64,000 bases of DNA from Psychrobacter immobilis (GTDB lineage: Bacteria; Pseudomonadota; Gammaproteobacteria; Pseudomonadales; Moraxellaceae), in the NCBI GenBank assembly GCA_904846265.1, contig CAJHAA010000002.1:310001-374000 (forward strand), given 5' to 3'. Below are positions 26,877 through 36,150 of the stretch, piece by piece. The stretch's first letter is position 1, and each line of letters starts with the position of its first letter. The position numbers were made by a program, and so were the translations under genes. Under the pieces are notes generated by a model that made no database searches, was not told where the DNA came from, and saw only the letters and a program-made list of their open reading frames with translations.

Positions 26877-29183
26877 ATGTCATATAGTTCACGCCCACTT
26901 TCTTCTAAGTTGTTTCAATTGACAGCGTTATCACTGGCTTTAACATTAGCAGGATGTGGTGGCGGTGATGGTACAGATACAATTGCGCCAGCGCCTGATT
27001 TGGGTGTAGAGCAGCCTGGTACAGGTGACGGTGAACAAGCTATTGGGGAAATCAATATTGTAGAAGGTGCACTCTTTAATGCTGATAGTAATATCATAAA
27101 CTCAATTAGCTTAGAAGGAGCCTACTACAAGATAAAGGTTGTTGATAAAGCTAAAAACCCTATTATAAATGCGAAAGTTGTTTTCGATATTGATGCAGAA
27201 GGGATAAATCTTTCTCAAACAACATCAGGCGCAGTTTTGACAGATGCAGAAGGTATAGCGCAAATATTTTTGAAACCTAATAATGCAGAGGTTTCAGGCG
27301 CATATACTATCTCAGCGAATGTAACCTATAAGCAGAAAACCGCTACAACGGAGACAACTTTCTCAGTTCAGGCAACAAATGTTACTTTGTCAGAAATAAC
27401 AGTTGGGTCCAGTAGCTTGGCTTCAGGAGGCCAAACGCCTATCAGTCTAAAAGTTACTAATGAAGCAGGTGATGTACTAAGTGGTGTTTTAGTAAACCTC
27501 AATAGTAGCTGTGGTCAAATACCAGAACAAGTTACCTCTGATAGTGAAGGGATGATTAAAGCAGTTTTTAAAGCCATTAATTTAGATACCACACTATGTA
27601 GTGGTCCAGTTAGTATGTCTGCACGTACAGGTAATAAAACTAAGTCAACGACAGTTACTGTTGCCTCTGCTGAAGCTACATCAATTATCTATACTTCTAA
27701 TGACATCAGTCTAGGTATTCGCGGTAGTGGCTCATCTTCTACAGGACAAGCTGAGTTTACGGTGTACTCTGGATCTACTACCCTGGCAAATGAACAAGTC
27801 AGAGTGTCTTTAGAGAAATCACCCCTTGGTCTTACTTTTGGACCAAATAGAAACCAGCAATCTTATGTAGCAACCACTGATGCTAGTGGTCAGATTATTG
27901 TGCCTATATTCCCTGGTACAACGCCTGGGCCAGTAGAGATTGAAGTATCTTTAGTAGATGACCCATTAATAAATGCTTTGTCAAAAAACATAACAGTAGC
28001 CAGCTCACGAGTCACTCAGACGGGCCTTAGTTTATCATGGGAGAAGAACGTTTTAGATTGGTCTTATGATGGCGATAGTACTCAAATCAATGCAAGAATG
28101 GTGGATCGTAATGGTAATAAAGTGCCCGATGGCACAGTAATTAACTTTACTGCCGAAGGCGGCAAGGTTACCTCTAGTTGTGCCACAGTTGATGGTAACT
28201 GTGATGTCACCTTTACAACGCAAAACCCGCGTCCAGGTGATGGACGCGTAAGTATTTTAGCAGTTGCTGAAGGTGAAAAAGACTACATCGATATGAACGA
28301 AAACAATGCTTGGGATGAAGGTGTTGATATACTAGTTCATAATATCGGTGATACATTCCGTGACGATAATGAAAGCGGAGATTTTCAGATTGGTGAGTTT
28401 ACTTATCCACTGACAACTGGGGCAAGCAATGCATGTGAAAATAATATTGATAAGTACATCAATTTAAAATTTCCATCATTGTCTGATTTGAAAAAACGTC
28501 AGTACGAATCTAGGTATATCAATGAGTTCGTTTCACCCAACAAAGTAAATAGCTGTAACACTGATTTAGATACGGTAGTACGTTATCAAGCTGTTACTTT
28601 GCTGTCTAACGGTAACGATACGCGTTTCACTGTGGGAAGTTTAGATCAAGGTGGTAATTTTACAGTTCGAACACCTCAAGCTATTTTTAGTAGTGACACA
28701 TCCATATCATTTAGAGTGAATAGCGGTGGTTTTTACGACTTAAATCCTATGCCTTCTGGTACAACGATAACTGGTTCAGCAATTGACCAAACTTCTGCAA
28801 ATCCAACTGCTACAATTGAACGTGTCGCAAATGGATTTTTCATTGAGGTTTTGGATGCTAATCCAAGATCAAGAGTTACTGTAAAAGTTGGTAATGAAGA
28901 GTTTTTAGTTCCTATTGGTAGTAACGGTACGGGAACTTCACAAGTATTTACTACTAATCCACCTATAGGCGACATTAGTGTAGAAAGCAAAAATAATACT
29001 TGTGAGGCTACCCTATCAGGTGTTACTAAAGTACCTGCTAACTTAGCAACTGGTATGCCGGGTGATAACTTGGGTACTTTTACAACCTTTAAGCTGAAAA
29101 ACTGTCAGGCAACGGATGAGGTTAAGATTACTGCCACTTCACCAAATGGCAATGTAACTAGCTATACTTATACTATTGGATAG
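26877..29183 (+). CDS. Large Ig-like (Big_1/invasin-type) lipoprotein
   Basis: 768 residues. A lipoprotein signal peptide ends L-T-L-A-G-C with Cys27 as the lipidation site, then a Gly/Asp/Pro linker. About five bacterial Ig-like repeats follow (~75-480); recurring parts include A-x-V-x-F-x-I-x-A-E-G...T-D-A-E-G-I-A-Q-I and T-D-A-S-G-Q-I-I-V-P. At ~475-510 two Asp/Asn-rich segments, D-M-N-E-N-N-A-W-D-E-G and D-D-N-E-S-G-D-F, look like calcium-binding loops. The C-terminal ~200 residues are beta-rich with four or more cysteines. It is probably on the outer surface of the outer membrane. Codon use is more A+T-rich than in the flanking genes. Adhesion is inference. Confidence 0.8.
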   Translation: MSYSSRPLSSKLFQLTALSLALTLAGCGGGDGTDTIAPAPDLGVEQPGTGDGEQAIGEINIVEGALFNADSNIINSISLEGAYYKIKVVDKAKNPIINAKVVFDIDAEGINLSQTTSGAVLTDAEGIAQIFLKPNNAEVSGAYTISANVTYKQKTATTETTFSVQATNVTLSEITVGSSSLASGGQTPISLKVTNEAGDVLSGVLVNLNSSCGQIPEQVTSDSEGMIKAVFKAINLDTTLCSGPVSMSARTGNKTKSTTVTVASAEATSIIYTSNDISLGIRGSGSSSTGQAEFTVYSGSTTLANEQVRVSLEKSPLGLTFGPNRNQQSYVATTDASGQIIVPIFPGTTPGPVEIEVSLVDDPLINALSKNITVASSRVTQTGLSLSWEKNVLDWSYDGDSTQINARMVDRNGNKVPDGTVINFTAEGGKVTSSCATVDGNCDVTFTTQNPRPGDGRVSILAVAEGEKDYIDMNENNAWDEGVDILVHNIGDTFRDDNESGDFQIGEFTYPLTTGASNACENNIDKYINLKFPSLSDLKKRQYESRYINEFVSPNKVNSCNTDLDTVVRYQAVTLLSNGNDTRFTVGSLDQGGNFTVRTPQAIFSSDTSISFRVNSGGFYDLNPMPSGTTITGSAIDQTSANPTATIERVANGFFIEVLDANPRSRVTVKVGNEEFLVPIGSNGTGTSQVFTTNPPIGDISVESKNNTCEATLSGVTKVPANLATGMPGDNLGTFTTFKLKNCQATDEVKITATSPNGNVTSYTYTIG

Positions 29184-29203
29184 TTGCTTTAGGCTTTAGA
29201 ACG

Positions 29204-29231
29204 AACCCCTAACCTCGCGTTGGGGGTTTTT
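29204..29231 (+). terminator. Intrinsic terminator of the Ig-like lipoprotein gene
   Basis: AACCCCTAAC, short loop, GTTGGGGGTT, then T-run. It lies 20 bp after the stop. Confidence 0.85.
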
Positions 29232-29368
29232 ACGTTATGAATCTTAATAACTAAAAAAAACCAACTCAGTCAGCAAAGTTAGGTAAAAGCGATTAGAATA
29301 GTCGGTTTCCTATGCTAATGACCGTATTGAAAGTCAGTAGCAAGTTTAATTTTTTGATTGGGCGCACT

Positions 29369-30298
29369 ATGTCAGACACTGCAACGATTACTTCAGTAAA
29401 ACACTCATCTCATAAACTATCTAGTAACCTGTCTAACAAGACGGCAATCGATACTGCCACGCTATTGATTAAATGCCGCGATCAAGCCGGTATTGTGCAA
29501 GCGGTATCTGAGTTTATTCATCGCTATGGTGCTAATATTATTACTCTCGATCAGTATTCAACTGCTCATGAGGGTGGTCAATATTTTATGCGTTTAGAGT
29601 TTGCTTTAGCAGGATTAAGCGAGATTATTGAGAATTTTGAAGCCAGTTTTGCGCATACGGTAGCCAAGCGCCATAACATGGCTTGGCGTTTACATGATAA
29701 TGCGATTAAGACAAAAGTTGGCATTTTAGTATCAAAGTTTGATCATGCATTGTTGGATTTGTTATGGCGGCATCAGCGAGGTTTACTTGACTGCGAGATT
29801 ACCTCTGTTGTTAGTAATCACGAAGACTTGCGCCAATCGGTAGAGAACTTCGGTATTACTTTCCATCATGTGCCAGTGACCAAAGACAATAAATCAGAGG
29901 CAGAAGAGCAAATTCATGAGTTGATGGAAGGCAATGATTTGCTAGTGTTGGCGCGTTATATGCAGATATTATCGTCTGATTTTGTCAAGCGATGGCCGAT
30001 GCAAGTCATTAATATTCATCATTCATTTTTGCCTGCATTTGTGGGAGCTGATCCTTATCGTCAGGCTTATGATAAAGGTGTGAAACTCATCGGCGCGACC
30101 GCGCATTATGTCACCGCTGAGCTTGATCAAGGCCCTATCATTGAGCAAGATGTACACCGAGTCACTCACCGTCAAGGTGTGACGGAGCTGCGCGCTATTG
30201 GTCGTGATATCGAGCGTAATGTCTTGGCACGCGCTGTGAACTGGCATGTACAAAACCGCGTGATTGTAGCGGGTAATAAAACCGTGGTTTTTAATTAG
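29369..30298 (+). CDS. purU: Formyltetrahydrofolate deformylase
   Basis: Hydrolyses 10-formyl-THF to formate and THF, balancing one-carbon pools. An N-terminal ACT domain (LLIKCRDQAGIVQAVSEFIH) is followed by a formyltransferase-type catalytic domain with KVGILVSKFDHALLDLLWR, NDLLVLARYMQILS, the Asn/His motif VINIHHSFLPAF and the Asp in AHYVTAELDQGPIIEQDV. I start at ATG 29369 (309 residues); an upstream ATG at 29312 would add 19 residues, and neither has a strong Shine-Dalgarno. Even so it has ~27 residues before the ACT domain that E. coli PurU lacks. Confidence 0.92.
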   Translation: MSDTATITSVKHSSHKLSSNLSNKTAIDTATLLIKCRDQAGIVQAVSEFIHRYGANIITLDQYSTAHEGGQYFMRLEFALAGLSEIIENFEASFAHTVAKRHNMAWRLHDNAIKTKVGILVSKFDHALLDLLWRHQRGLLDCEITSVVSNHEDLRQSVENFGITFHHVPVTKDNKSEAEEQIHELMEGNDLLVLARYMQILSSDFVKRWPMQVINIHHSFLPAFVGADPYRQAYDKGVKLIGATAHYVTAELDQGPIIEQDVHRVTHRQGVTELRAIGRDIERNVLARAVNWHVQNRVIVAGNKTVVFN

Positions 30299-30349
30299 CA
30301 TTTAATTAGAGCGAGTTCAAATTGAGAAGTGCTGGTTAACAGAAGGTTA

Positions 30350-30392
30350 AAAAAAGCCGTGAGTATTATTCATTAATACTCACGGCTTTTTT
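30350..30392. terminator. Bidirectional terminator between purU and ypjD
   Basis: A-run, GCCGTGAGTATTA, 5-nt loop, TAATACTCACGGC, T6. Perfect 13-bp stem plus A-T pairs between convergent genes. Confidence 0.93.
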
Positions 30393-30421
30393 CTGGACCT
30401 ATTGCTATTGCAGCGCTGATT

Positions 30422-31213
30422 TTATATCAGCATCTCTAACACAAACTTGCTGCCCACAAAGCCGATGGCTAATAGGATAAAAGCATAGATAGTCATATTG
30501 GCGGCACGTTTGCCCCGCCATCCAGCACGCCAGTTACCGACCAGTAGCGCCCCAAACAATAACCAAGACAGCAGGCTAAACACGGTCTTATGCACAATAT
30601 GCTGCGCCATCAAATCCTTTACATAGATAAAGCCAATGCCCAATGCGATACTTAGTAGGACAAAACCGACCAATAGCATATCGAATAATAGACTCTCCAT
30701 ACTTTGTAGTGACGGTAGTTTATTCACCCAAAAACGATGAATAGAGTGGTGCTTGAGTTCGCGTATTTGTAGGCGTAAAAATAGCGCTTGCACCGCTGCC
30801 ATCAGCAGCACACAATAGGCGGCAAGTGATAGTAATATATGAGCTTCAAGCCCAATACTGATATTTGTAATGGGTTGATAAGGCGCACGGCCAATATAGC
30901 CAATTGTTAACCCTACCAATGCTGTTGGCGCTGCCAGTATGCCCAGACTGACGATAGGGCGATACAAACAAAATAAAAAATAGAAGAACAAAAAGAATAA
31001 GCTGATTAGACTAATGATATTAAAAAGATTAAAGTTTAGCCCGTAAAGCGTAACAACATAAGGATAAAGTAGCGCCGCATGCGCGAGCATGCCGACCATC
31101 AATAATCCCAAACTGATGCCTTTATGGATAGGCTTATCCCGAGTCAGTGCCCAACTAAGGTAAGCGCTGACTAAGATATAGGCTAGGCTAGCAAGTAAGA
31201 ATGCAAAGTGCAC
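30422..31213 (-). CDS. ypjD: CcsA/YpjD family inner-membrane protein
   Basis: 263 residues from a GTG start with GAGG upstream. About eight membrane helices. Cytochrome c assembly (CcsA/CcmC-like) signatures: EAHILLSLAAYCVLLMAAVQALFL and the region with conserved His, KDLMAQHIVHKTVFSLLSWLLFGALL. The order next to ffh is the same as in E. coli ypjD. Family members have been linked to heme handling or membrane stress; the exact role is not established here. Confidence 0.85.
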   Translation of the reverse strand: MHFAFLLASLAYILVSAYLSWALTRDKPIHKGISLGLLMVGMLAHAALLYPYVVTLYGLNFNLFNIISLISLFFLFFYFLFCLYRPIVSLGILAAPTALVGLTIGYIGRAPYQPITNISIGLEAHILLSLAAYCVLLMAAVQALFLRLQIRELKHHSIHRFWVNKLPSLQSMESLLFDMLLVGFVLLSIALGIGFIYVKDLMAQHIVHKTVFSLLSWLLFGALLVGNWRAGWRGKRAANMTIYAFILLAIGFVGSKFVLEMLI

Positions 31214-31685
31214 AGATATAATGCCTCATCTCATACTGAGCGCAAAATAGCCGCTCAATTTAATGCTAAAGTGGTATTATCGGAATGATTAGAATAATCG
31301 TCCAATTTATCATAAAATGGGTGCCAATTGAGCACCAACTTGCTTATTCCTTATAAATGCTTGGCCAAGTTTGCTTGAATAAGCGCTCATATGCCTAGCT
31401 TGTAAAGCGATTGTCTATAAGTCATAAAGCGCCGCGCCAAGCTTTGGTAATGCTGTATTTGCAAAATCATTATAATTTTGGCGTCGTCTTGGTGCTATAG
31501 TTTTGATAATATACTGTTTTTTATCATTGTTTTTATGAAGATACGATTAAATACTTTACAGTATTCCCTAAGAATATTTATCCGCTATTTGAGCTGAAGC
31601 CAGTTTCACTAAGTATTATTTTAAGTAAGCATTATTTTAAGTAAATATTGTTTTCACCAAGAATTATTTTAACCGAGAGTTATTT
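31214..31685. other. Divergent intergenic region between ypjD and ffh
   Basis: 472 bp without a gene. The right end is occupied by a 16-bp tandem repeat that runs into the ffh start codon. The rest is A+T-rich and unremarkable, presumably with both promoters. Confidence 0.5.
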
Positions 31686-31688
31686 ATG
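31612..31688. repeat. 16-bp imperfect tandem repeat, nearly five units, running into the ffh start codon
   Basis: Units start at 31612, 31628, 31644, 31660 and 31676: AGTATTATTTTAAGTA, AGCATTATTTTAAGTA, AATATTGTTTTCACCA, AGAATTATTTTAACCG, then AGAGTTATTTATG. The last, partial unit supplies both the GAG ribosome site and the ATG of ffh. The first two units differ at one base. Confidence 0.88.
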
Positions 31689-33236
31689 TTTGATACCTTA
31701 ACAGAACGCTTATCGTCGAGCCTGCGCAATATCGTCGGTACTGGGCAGTTGACCGAAGACAACATCAAAGATACCCTGCGTGAAGTGCGTATGGCGCTAC
31801 TAGAAGCCGACGTCGCGCTACCCGTCACCCGTGACTTTGTAAAGCGCGTCAAAGAGCAAGCGCTTGGTGCAGAAGTACTCAAAGAGTTAGCACCGGGGCA
31901 AGCCTTTGTCAAAATCGTCCATGACGAGCTGACTGAGATGATGGGCAGTGCTAATCAGCAGCTTGAGATGACGGGTAAGCCACCAGTTGTTTATCTATTG
32001 GCTGGTTTGCAAGGTGCGGGTAAAACCACCACGGCTGGTAAATTGGCGAAGTTTTTACAAGAGCGCCATAAGAAAAAAGTGATGCTGGTATCCGCTGACG
32101 TCTATCGTCCAGCGGCGATTGCTCAGCTTGAGCAAGTGGCAGGTCAAGTGAATGCCAAGTTTGTTAATTCAAGTAGCGACGAAAACCCGATTGATATTGC
32201 GCTGCGTGCTATCGAAGAAGCAAAGATTCAGTACCAAGATATTTTGATTATTGATACCGCTGGTCGTCTGGCTATCGATGAGACTATGATGGCTGAAATT
32301 AAGGCGTTAACTGCAGCGGTCAATCCGTCTGAAACGTTATTTGTCGTCGATGCGATGACGGGTCAGGATGCGGCAAATACTGCCAAAGCCTTTAATGATG
32401 CGCTGCCATTAACGGGTGTGATTTTAACTAAGACTGATGGTGATGCGCGCGGTGGTGCGGCACTTTCTGTACGTGCGATTACTGGCAAACCAATTAAGTT
32501 TTTAGGTCGCGGTGAAAAATTAGACGCGTTAGAGCTGTTCCATCCTGAACGTATCGCTCAACGTATTCTTGGTATGGGTGACGTACTGAGTTTGGTCGAA
32601 GAAGTTGAACAAAAAATCGACCGTGATAAAGCCGAAAAAATGGCGAAAAAGATGCAAAAGGGCGGCGATTTCGACCTTGAGGATCTATTGACTCAGTTTC
32701 AACAAATGAAAAGCATGGGCGGCATGGCAGGCTTCTTAGATAAGATGCCAGGTATGGGCGGCTCGGATATGCAAAAAGCAGTCGAAGATGCTAAGCCAGA
32801 AGAAAAAGTACGTGAGATGGAAGCGTTGATTAATTCGATGACGCCATTTGAGCGCAAAAATCCCGATAAAATTAACCCAAGCCGTAAGCGCCGTATTGCC
32901 GCAGGTTCTGGACGTGAGATTCAAGACGTCAATCGTTTGCTCAAACAACATAAGCAAATGGCAAAAATGATGAAAATGATCTCTAAGCCTGAAGGCATCA
33001 GTAAAATGATGAAATCGATGCAAGGGTTGATGGGTGGTGGCGGTGCTGGTGGCGGCGGTGGCGGTCCTTTATTTGGTGGCGGCGGTCAGCAAGGCGGCGT
33101 CAAGGATGTGAATCCACAACAAATGGCTAAGCAGATGGGTCTAGATCCAAACAACATGCCAAGCACCGAAGAGATGCAAAAACAAATGGCGGAGATGCAA
33201 AATCAAGCGCCAAAAAAGTTTAAAACCCGTTTTTAA
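31686..33236 (+). CDS. ffh: Signal recognition particle protein Ffh (SRP54)
   Basis: 516 residues. N domain, then GTPase G domain with GLQGAGKTTTAGKLAKFL (G1), VSADVYRPAAIAQLEQ, IDTAGRLA (G3), TKTDGDARGGAALS (G4) and GRGEKLDALELFHPERIAQRILGMGD. The Met-rich M domain (~325-450) binds signal peptides and 4.5S RNA (RKRRIAAGSGREIQDVNRLLKQ). Unusually, a Gly-rich stretch (~445-475: runs of G with PLF) precedes a ~40-residue Met/Gln-rich tail. It targets nascent membrane proteins to FtsY/SecYEG. Length is ~60 residues above E. coli Ffh because of this tail. Confidence 0.97.
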   Translation: MFDTLTERLSSSLRNIVGTGQLTEDNIKDTLREVRMALLEADVALPVTRDFVKRVKEQALGAEVLKELAPGQAFVKIVHDELTEMMGSANQQLEMTGKPPVVYLLAGLQGAGKTTTAGKLAKFLQERHKKKVMLVSADVYRPAAIAQLEQVAGQVNAKFVNSSSDENPIDIALRAIEEAKIQYQDILIIDTAGRLAIDETMMAEIKALTAAVNPSETLFVVDAMTGQDAANTAKAFNDALPLTGVILTKTDGDARGGAALSVRAITGKPIKFLGRGEKLDALELFHPERIAQRILGMGDVLSLVEEVEQKIDRDKAEKMAKKMQKGGDFDLEDLLTQFQQMKSMGGMAGFLDKMPGMGGSDMQKAVEDAKPEEKVREMEALINSMTPFERKNPDKINPSRKRRIAAGSGREIQDVNRLLKQHKQMAKMMKMISKPEGISKMMKSMQGLMGGGGAGGGGGGPLFGGGGQQGGVKDVNPQQMAKQMGLDPNNMPSTEEMQKQMAEMQNQAPKKFKTRF

Positions 33237-33277
33237 TTGATAGATGCTTAGATTGCTATAGTATTCAATTCTTAATG

Positions 33278-33312
33278 AAAACCCCAAGGTGTAAGTCGCT
33301 TTGGGGTTTTTT
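33278..33312 (+). terminator. Intrinsic terminator of ffh
   Basis: AAAACCCCAA, loop, TTGGGGTTTT with T-run, 42 bp after the ffh stop. Confidence 0.88.
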
Positions 33313-33437
33313 ATGTCTGTCATGTTTCCATAAATATTGATGGATTAAGTATGAAAATTTAGAAATTAATAAAATTTGCCTATCCTAAATGCTATGATAG
33401 GCGCTGTTTTATAATGCTAAGTGAATAGGCCGAGGTT

Positions 33438-34124
33438 ATGATGTTTTTAGCAATGGATACCGTGTTTGATCAGTGTTCGATCGCGATTTTAGATGCCAGT
33501 GGTCAAGTGCTATCGAGTCATACGGAGACGGGTAAACGCCAGCAAACCCAGCAAATTCTGCCAATGATTGACGCCGCTTTGTCCGAGGCTAAGCTCAACC
33601 TTGCTGATTTACAAGCCTTGATATTTAACCGTGGTCCTGGTGCCTTTAGTGGCATACGGATTAATACGGCAGTAGTACAAGCATTGTCTGTCGCCCATGA
33701 TATTCCTTGTGTAGGAGTCTCAAGCCTACAAGCGATTGCGCAAGCGGCGTATCAAAAATATGGTGTGACCGAAGTGTATAGCGCCCTTGATGCGCGTATG
33801 CAGCAAGTGTATTTTGGGCAATATGTGCTAATAGATAACCTTATGCAGGCGGCTAATCAGGAAAATGGCGAAGATACCGAGCAGTTGCTCGATTATGACA
33901 GCCGGACAGTGCTTAATATTCCCATTGCTGGCAATGGTGCGCCGTTATTAACATTACATGACGGTCAGATCATTCAGGCAGATATTCACCCTGACGCTAC
34001 TGTGATAGGGCAGCTTGGTATTGCTCAATTTATGGCGACAGGCGGCACAGAAGCTTCGCAAGCTTTACCAAAGTATCTGCGCAACCAAGCGTGGAAAACG
34101 CTCAAAGAGCAAGGTAAGGCGTAA
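33438..34124 (+). CDS. tsaB: tRNA threonylcarbamoyladenosine biosynthesis protein TsaB
   Basis: 228 residues of the ASKHA fold. Begins MMFLAMDTVFDQCSIAILD, with the family segments TQQILPMIDAALSEA, IFNRGPGAFSGIRI (the (G)-x-x-R-x-G-x-G-S-F-T-G-x-R equivalent) and IPCVGVSSLQAIAQ. TsaB is the non-catalytic partner of TsaD and TsaE in t6A37 synthesis on ANN-decoding tRNAs. A second ATG at 33441 fits the GAGG site slightly better. It is followed by uppP. Confidence 0.92.
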   Translation: MMFLAMDTVFDQCSIAILDASGQVLSSHTETGKRQQTQQILPMIDAALSEAKLNLADLQALIFNRGPGAFSGIRINTAVVQALSVAHDIPCVGVSSLQAIAQAAYQKYGVTEVYSALDARMQQVYFGQYVLIDNLMQAANQENGEDTEQLLDYDSRTVLNIPIAGNGAPLLTLHDGQIIQADIHPDATVIGQLGIAQFMATGGTEASQALPKYLRNQAWKTLKEQGKA

Positions 34125-34220
34125 CCATCATATTAATGCCAGCTATTATCAGCGCTATATAAAATATAAAAATACTCTAAAACGCTATTAGCCAATAGAT
34201 CCATATTTAGGAAAGCCATC

Positions 34221-35063
34221 GTGGATATCATTTTATTAATTCAAGCTGTTATCATGGGTATCGTTGAAGGTATCACTGAATTTTTACCCATCTCTAGCAC
34301 TGGCTACTTGATTTTATCAGCGGATTTGATGGGCTTTTGGACCAAAGAAAAAGTCGATTTATTTGTGGTAGTGGTGCAGCTTGGCGCTATCTTAGCGGTC
34401 ATTTATGATTACTGGGACAGACTATGGCAAGCGCTTATGGGTCTGCTGACAGGCAAAGCTGAAGGCATGAGTAATCCACGCCAGCTAGGACTTAGCTTGA
34501 TTGTGGCGACTATTCCAGTGATGATCGTTGGCTTCACCTTCGCTGATGAGATTAAATCATATTTATTTAATCCCATCGTCGTGGCCATTATGCTGATTAT
34601 CGGTGGTTTATTGATATTCTATGTAGAAAATCGCCCTAAAACGATTATTGCGCAAGAAGCAGAAGACGTCAGTCTAAAAACAGCGTTGATGATTGGTCTG
34701 CTGCAATGTCTGGCATTGATACCGGGAACATCACGCTCAGGCGCGACAATTATCGGCGCGCTATGGCTCGGCGTCTCACGTAAAGCTTCCGCTGAATTTT
34801 CTTTCTTTTTGGGTATTCCAGTCATCGTGGGCGCGGCATTATTGGATTTGCTGAAGCATCATGATGTATTGACCAATAGCGAGGATTGGCTGGTATTAGG
34901 TATAGGTACGGTGGTGTCATTTATCGTCGCCTTACTCTGTATCCGTTTGCTAGTAGAATGGGTCAGTCGTCGTGATTTTAAAATCTTTGCATGGTTACGC
35001 ATTATTACTGGCATCATTGTATTAATAGCGGCTTGGGGTTTTGGTTATCAAATGGCAGGCTAG
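34221..35063 (+). CDS. uppP: Undecaprenyl-diphosphatase UppP (BacA)
   Basis: 280 residues from a GTG start with AGGAAAG upstream. About eight membrane helices and both family motifs: EGITEFLPISSTGYLI (near residue 17) and PGTSRSGATIIGALW (catalytic Ser/Arg, near 171). It dephosphorylates undecaprenyl diphosphate to recycle the lipid carrier for peptidoglycan and glycan synthesis; extra copies give bacitracin resistance. It lies between tsaB and rsmJ on the same strand. Confidence 0.95.
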   Translation: MDIILLIQAVIMGIVEGITEFLPISSTGYLILSADLMGFWTKEKVDLFVVVVQLGAILAVIYDYWDRLWQALMGLLTGKAEGMSNPRQLGLSLIVATIPVMIVGFTFADEIKSYLFNPIVVAIMLIIGGLLIFYVENRPKTIIAQEAEDVSLKTALMIGLLQCLALIPGTSRSGATIIGALWLGVSRKASAEFSFFLGIPVIVGAALLDLLKHHDVLTNSEDWLVLGIGTVVSFIVALLCIRLLVEWVSRRDFKIFAWLRIITGIIVLIAAWGFGYQMAG

Positions 35064-35110
35064 AGCCGATTGTAGGATTGGGTCTATAAGCCGCGAATAG
35101 GAAAGTAGAG

Positions 35111-36031
35111 ATGACCGCTTCACGCCAAGGGTTCAAAGAGAGTAGTAACATTATGAACTGCCAACTATACTATGTCAGCGAGTCGCAGCATAGTCAGGTT
35201 GCAGATATACAAGCGTTGATAATCGCACATCAGCTGCCCATTATTTTACACCTTGAGCTGTTTACCGATAAGCTTAGTCAAAAACGTCGCCAGCAGTTAA
35301 GCCAGGCAGCTACCCAACCTATCTTGTTGTTGGATGAAAAAAATAAGCTATCATGGCTGAGCGATGGGTTAAGCGTTGCACCAGAATGGGATAAGCTGCA
35401 ACGCCGTGTGGTGAGCACGGGGCGTAAGTCTGAGTTATTATTACAAGCAGTCAAAATCACATCTGACAGTCAGGTTATCGATGCCACAGCAGGCTTTGGT
35501 CATGACAGTTTGATATTAGCCAGTACGGGCGCACAGGTCATTATGATCGAGCAACAGCCCTTGATGGCATTGTTATTGTTAGTAGAGCAGCAGCGTATGA
35601 GTGGGCTAGCAAATTGGCAAAAGCTGATGAGTCGTCTCTATATTATCAATACCGATGCGCTTGGCTATTTTGCAACTCTAGCAGCAGATGCGATAGATGA
35701 TACTAAAGAAATCGATATGAAAGCAGTCGATGTGGTGTATCTGGATCCGATGTTTCCGGAAGACAGTTATCAAGATAGCAAAACGGGTAAAGGCGCTAAA
35801 GTGGGCAAGCACATGCAAGCCTTACACCAATTGGCTAGCCCCCCAACGCTAGAACAAGAAGAACAGTTGCTACAAAGTGCGCAAGCAGTCGTCCGTCAAA
35901 AGGGACAAAACACAAACACACAGGGGCGCGTGGTCGTTAAGCGTCCACAATTTGCGCCGTTACTTGCGCATCAACAACCAAGTGAGAGCTGGCATAACGA
36001 AGCCGTACGCTTTGATGGTTATTTTGTTTAA
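35111..36031 (+). CDS. rsmJ: 16S rRNA (guanine1516-N2)-methyltransferase
   Basis: 306 residues. SAM-binding motif I is VIDATAGFGHDSLILASTG; the catalytic region is VVYLDPMFPEDSY; the ending RVVVKRPQFAPLLA and FDGYF match RsmJ (YhiQ). It methylates G1516 of 16S rRNA. Compared with E. coli RsmJ it is ~55 residues longer, with an insertion in the middle. ATG 35111 has AGGAA 7 nt upstream; an internal ATG at 35153 (MNCQLYYVS) would give a shorter form closer to the E. coli start. Confidence 0.88.
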   Translation: MTASRQGFKESSNIMNCQLYYVSESQHSQVADIQALIIAHQLPIILHLELFTDKLSQKRRQQLSQAATQPILLLDEKNKLSWLSDGLSVAPEWDKLQRRVVSTGRKSELLLQAVKITSDSQVIDATAGFGHDSLILASTGAQVIMIEQQPLMALLLLVEQQRMSGLANWQKLMSRLYIINTDALGYFATLAADAIDDTKEIDMKAVDVVYLDPMFPEDSYQDSKTGKGAKVGKHMQALHQLASPPTLEQEEQLLQSAQAVVRQKGQNTNTQGRVVVKRPQFAPLLAHQQPSESWHNEAVRFDGYFV

Positions 36032-36150
36032 TAGCCATTTTTTATGATAATGACTGTGCTTAGCTATTGAACTCAGTTATTGAGCTTAGAGTGCGCAGTT
36101 AGCAACTCCATATTTGTAAAATTAAGAGTGATTGGATTTAGGAGCAGGGA

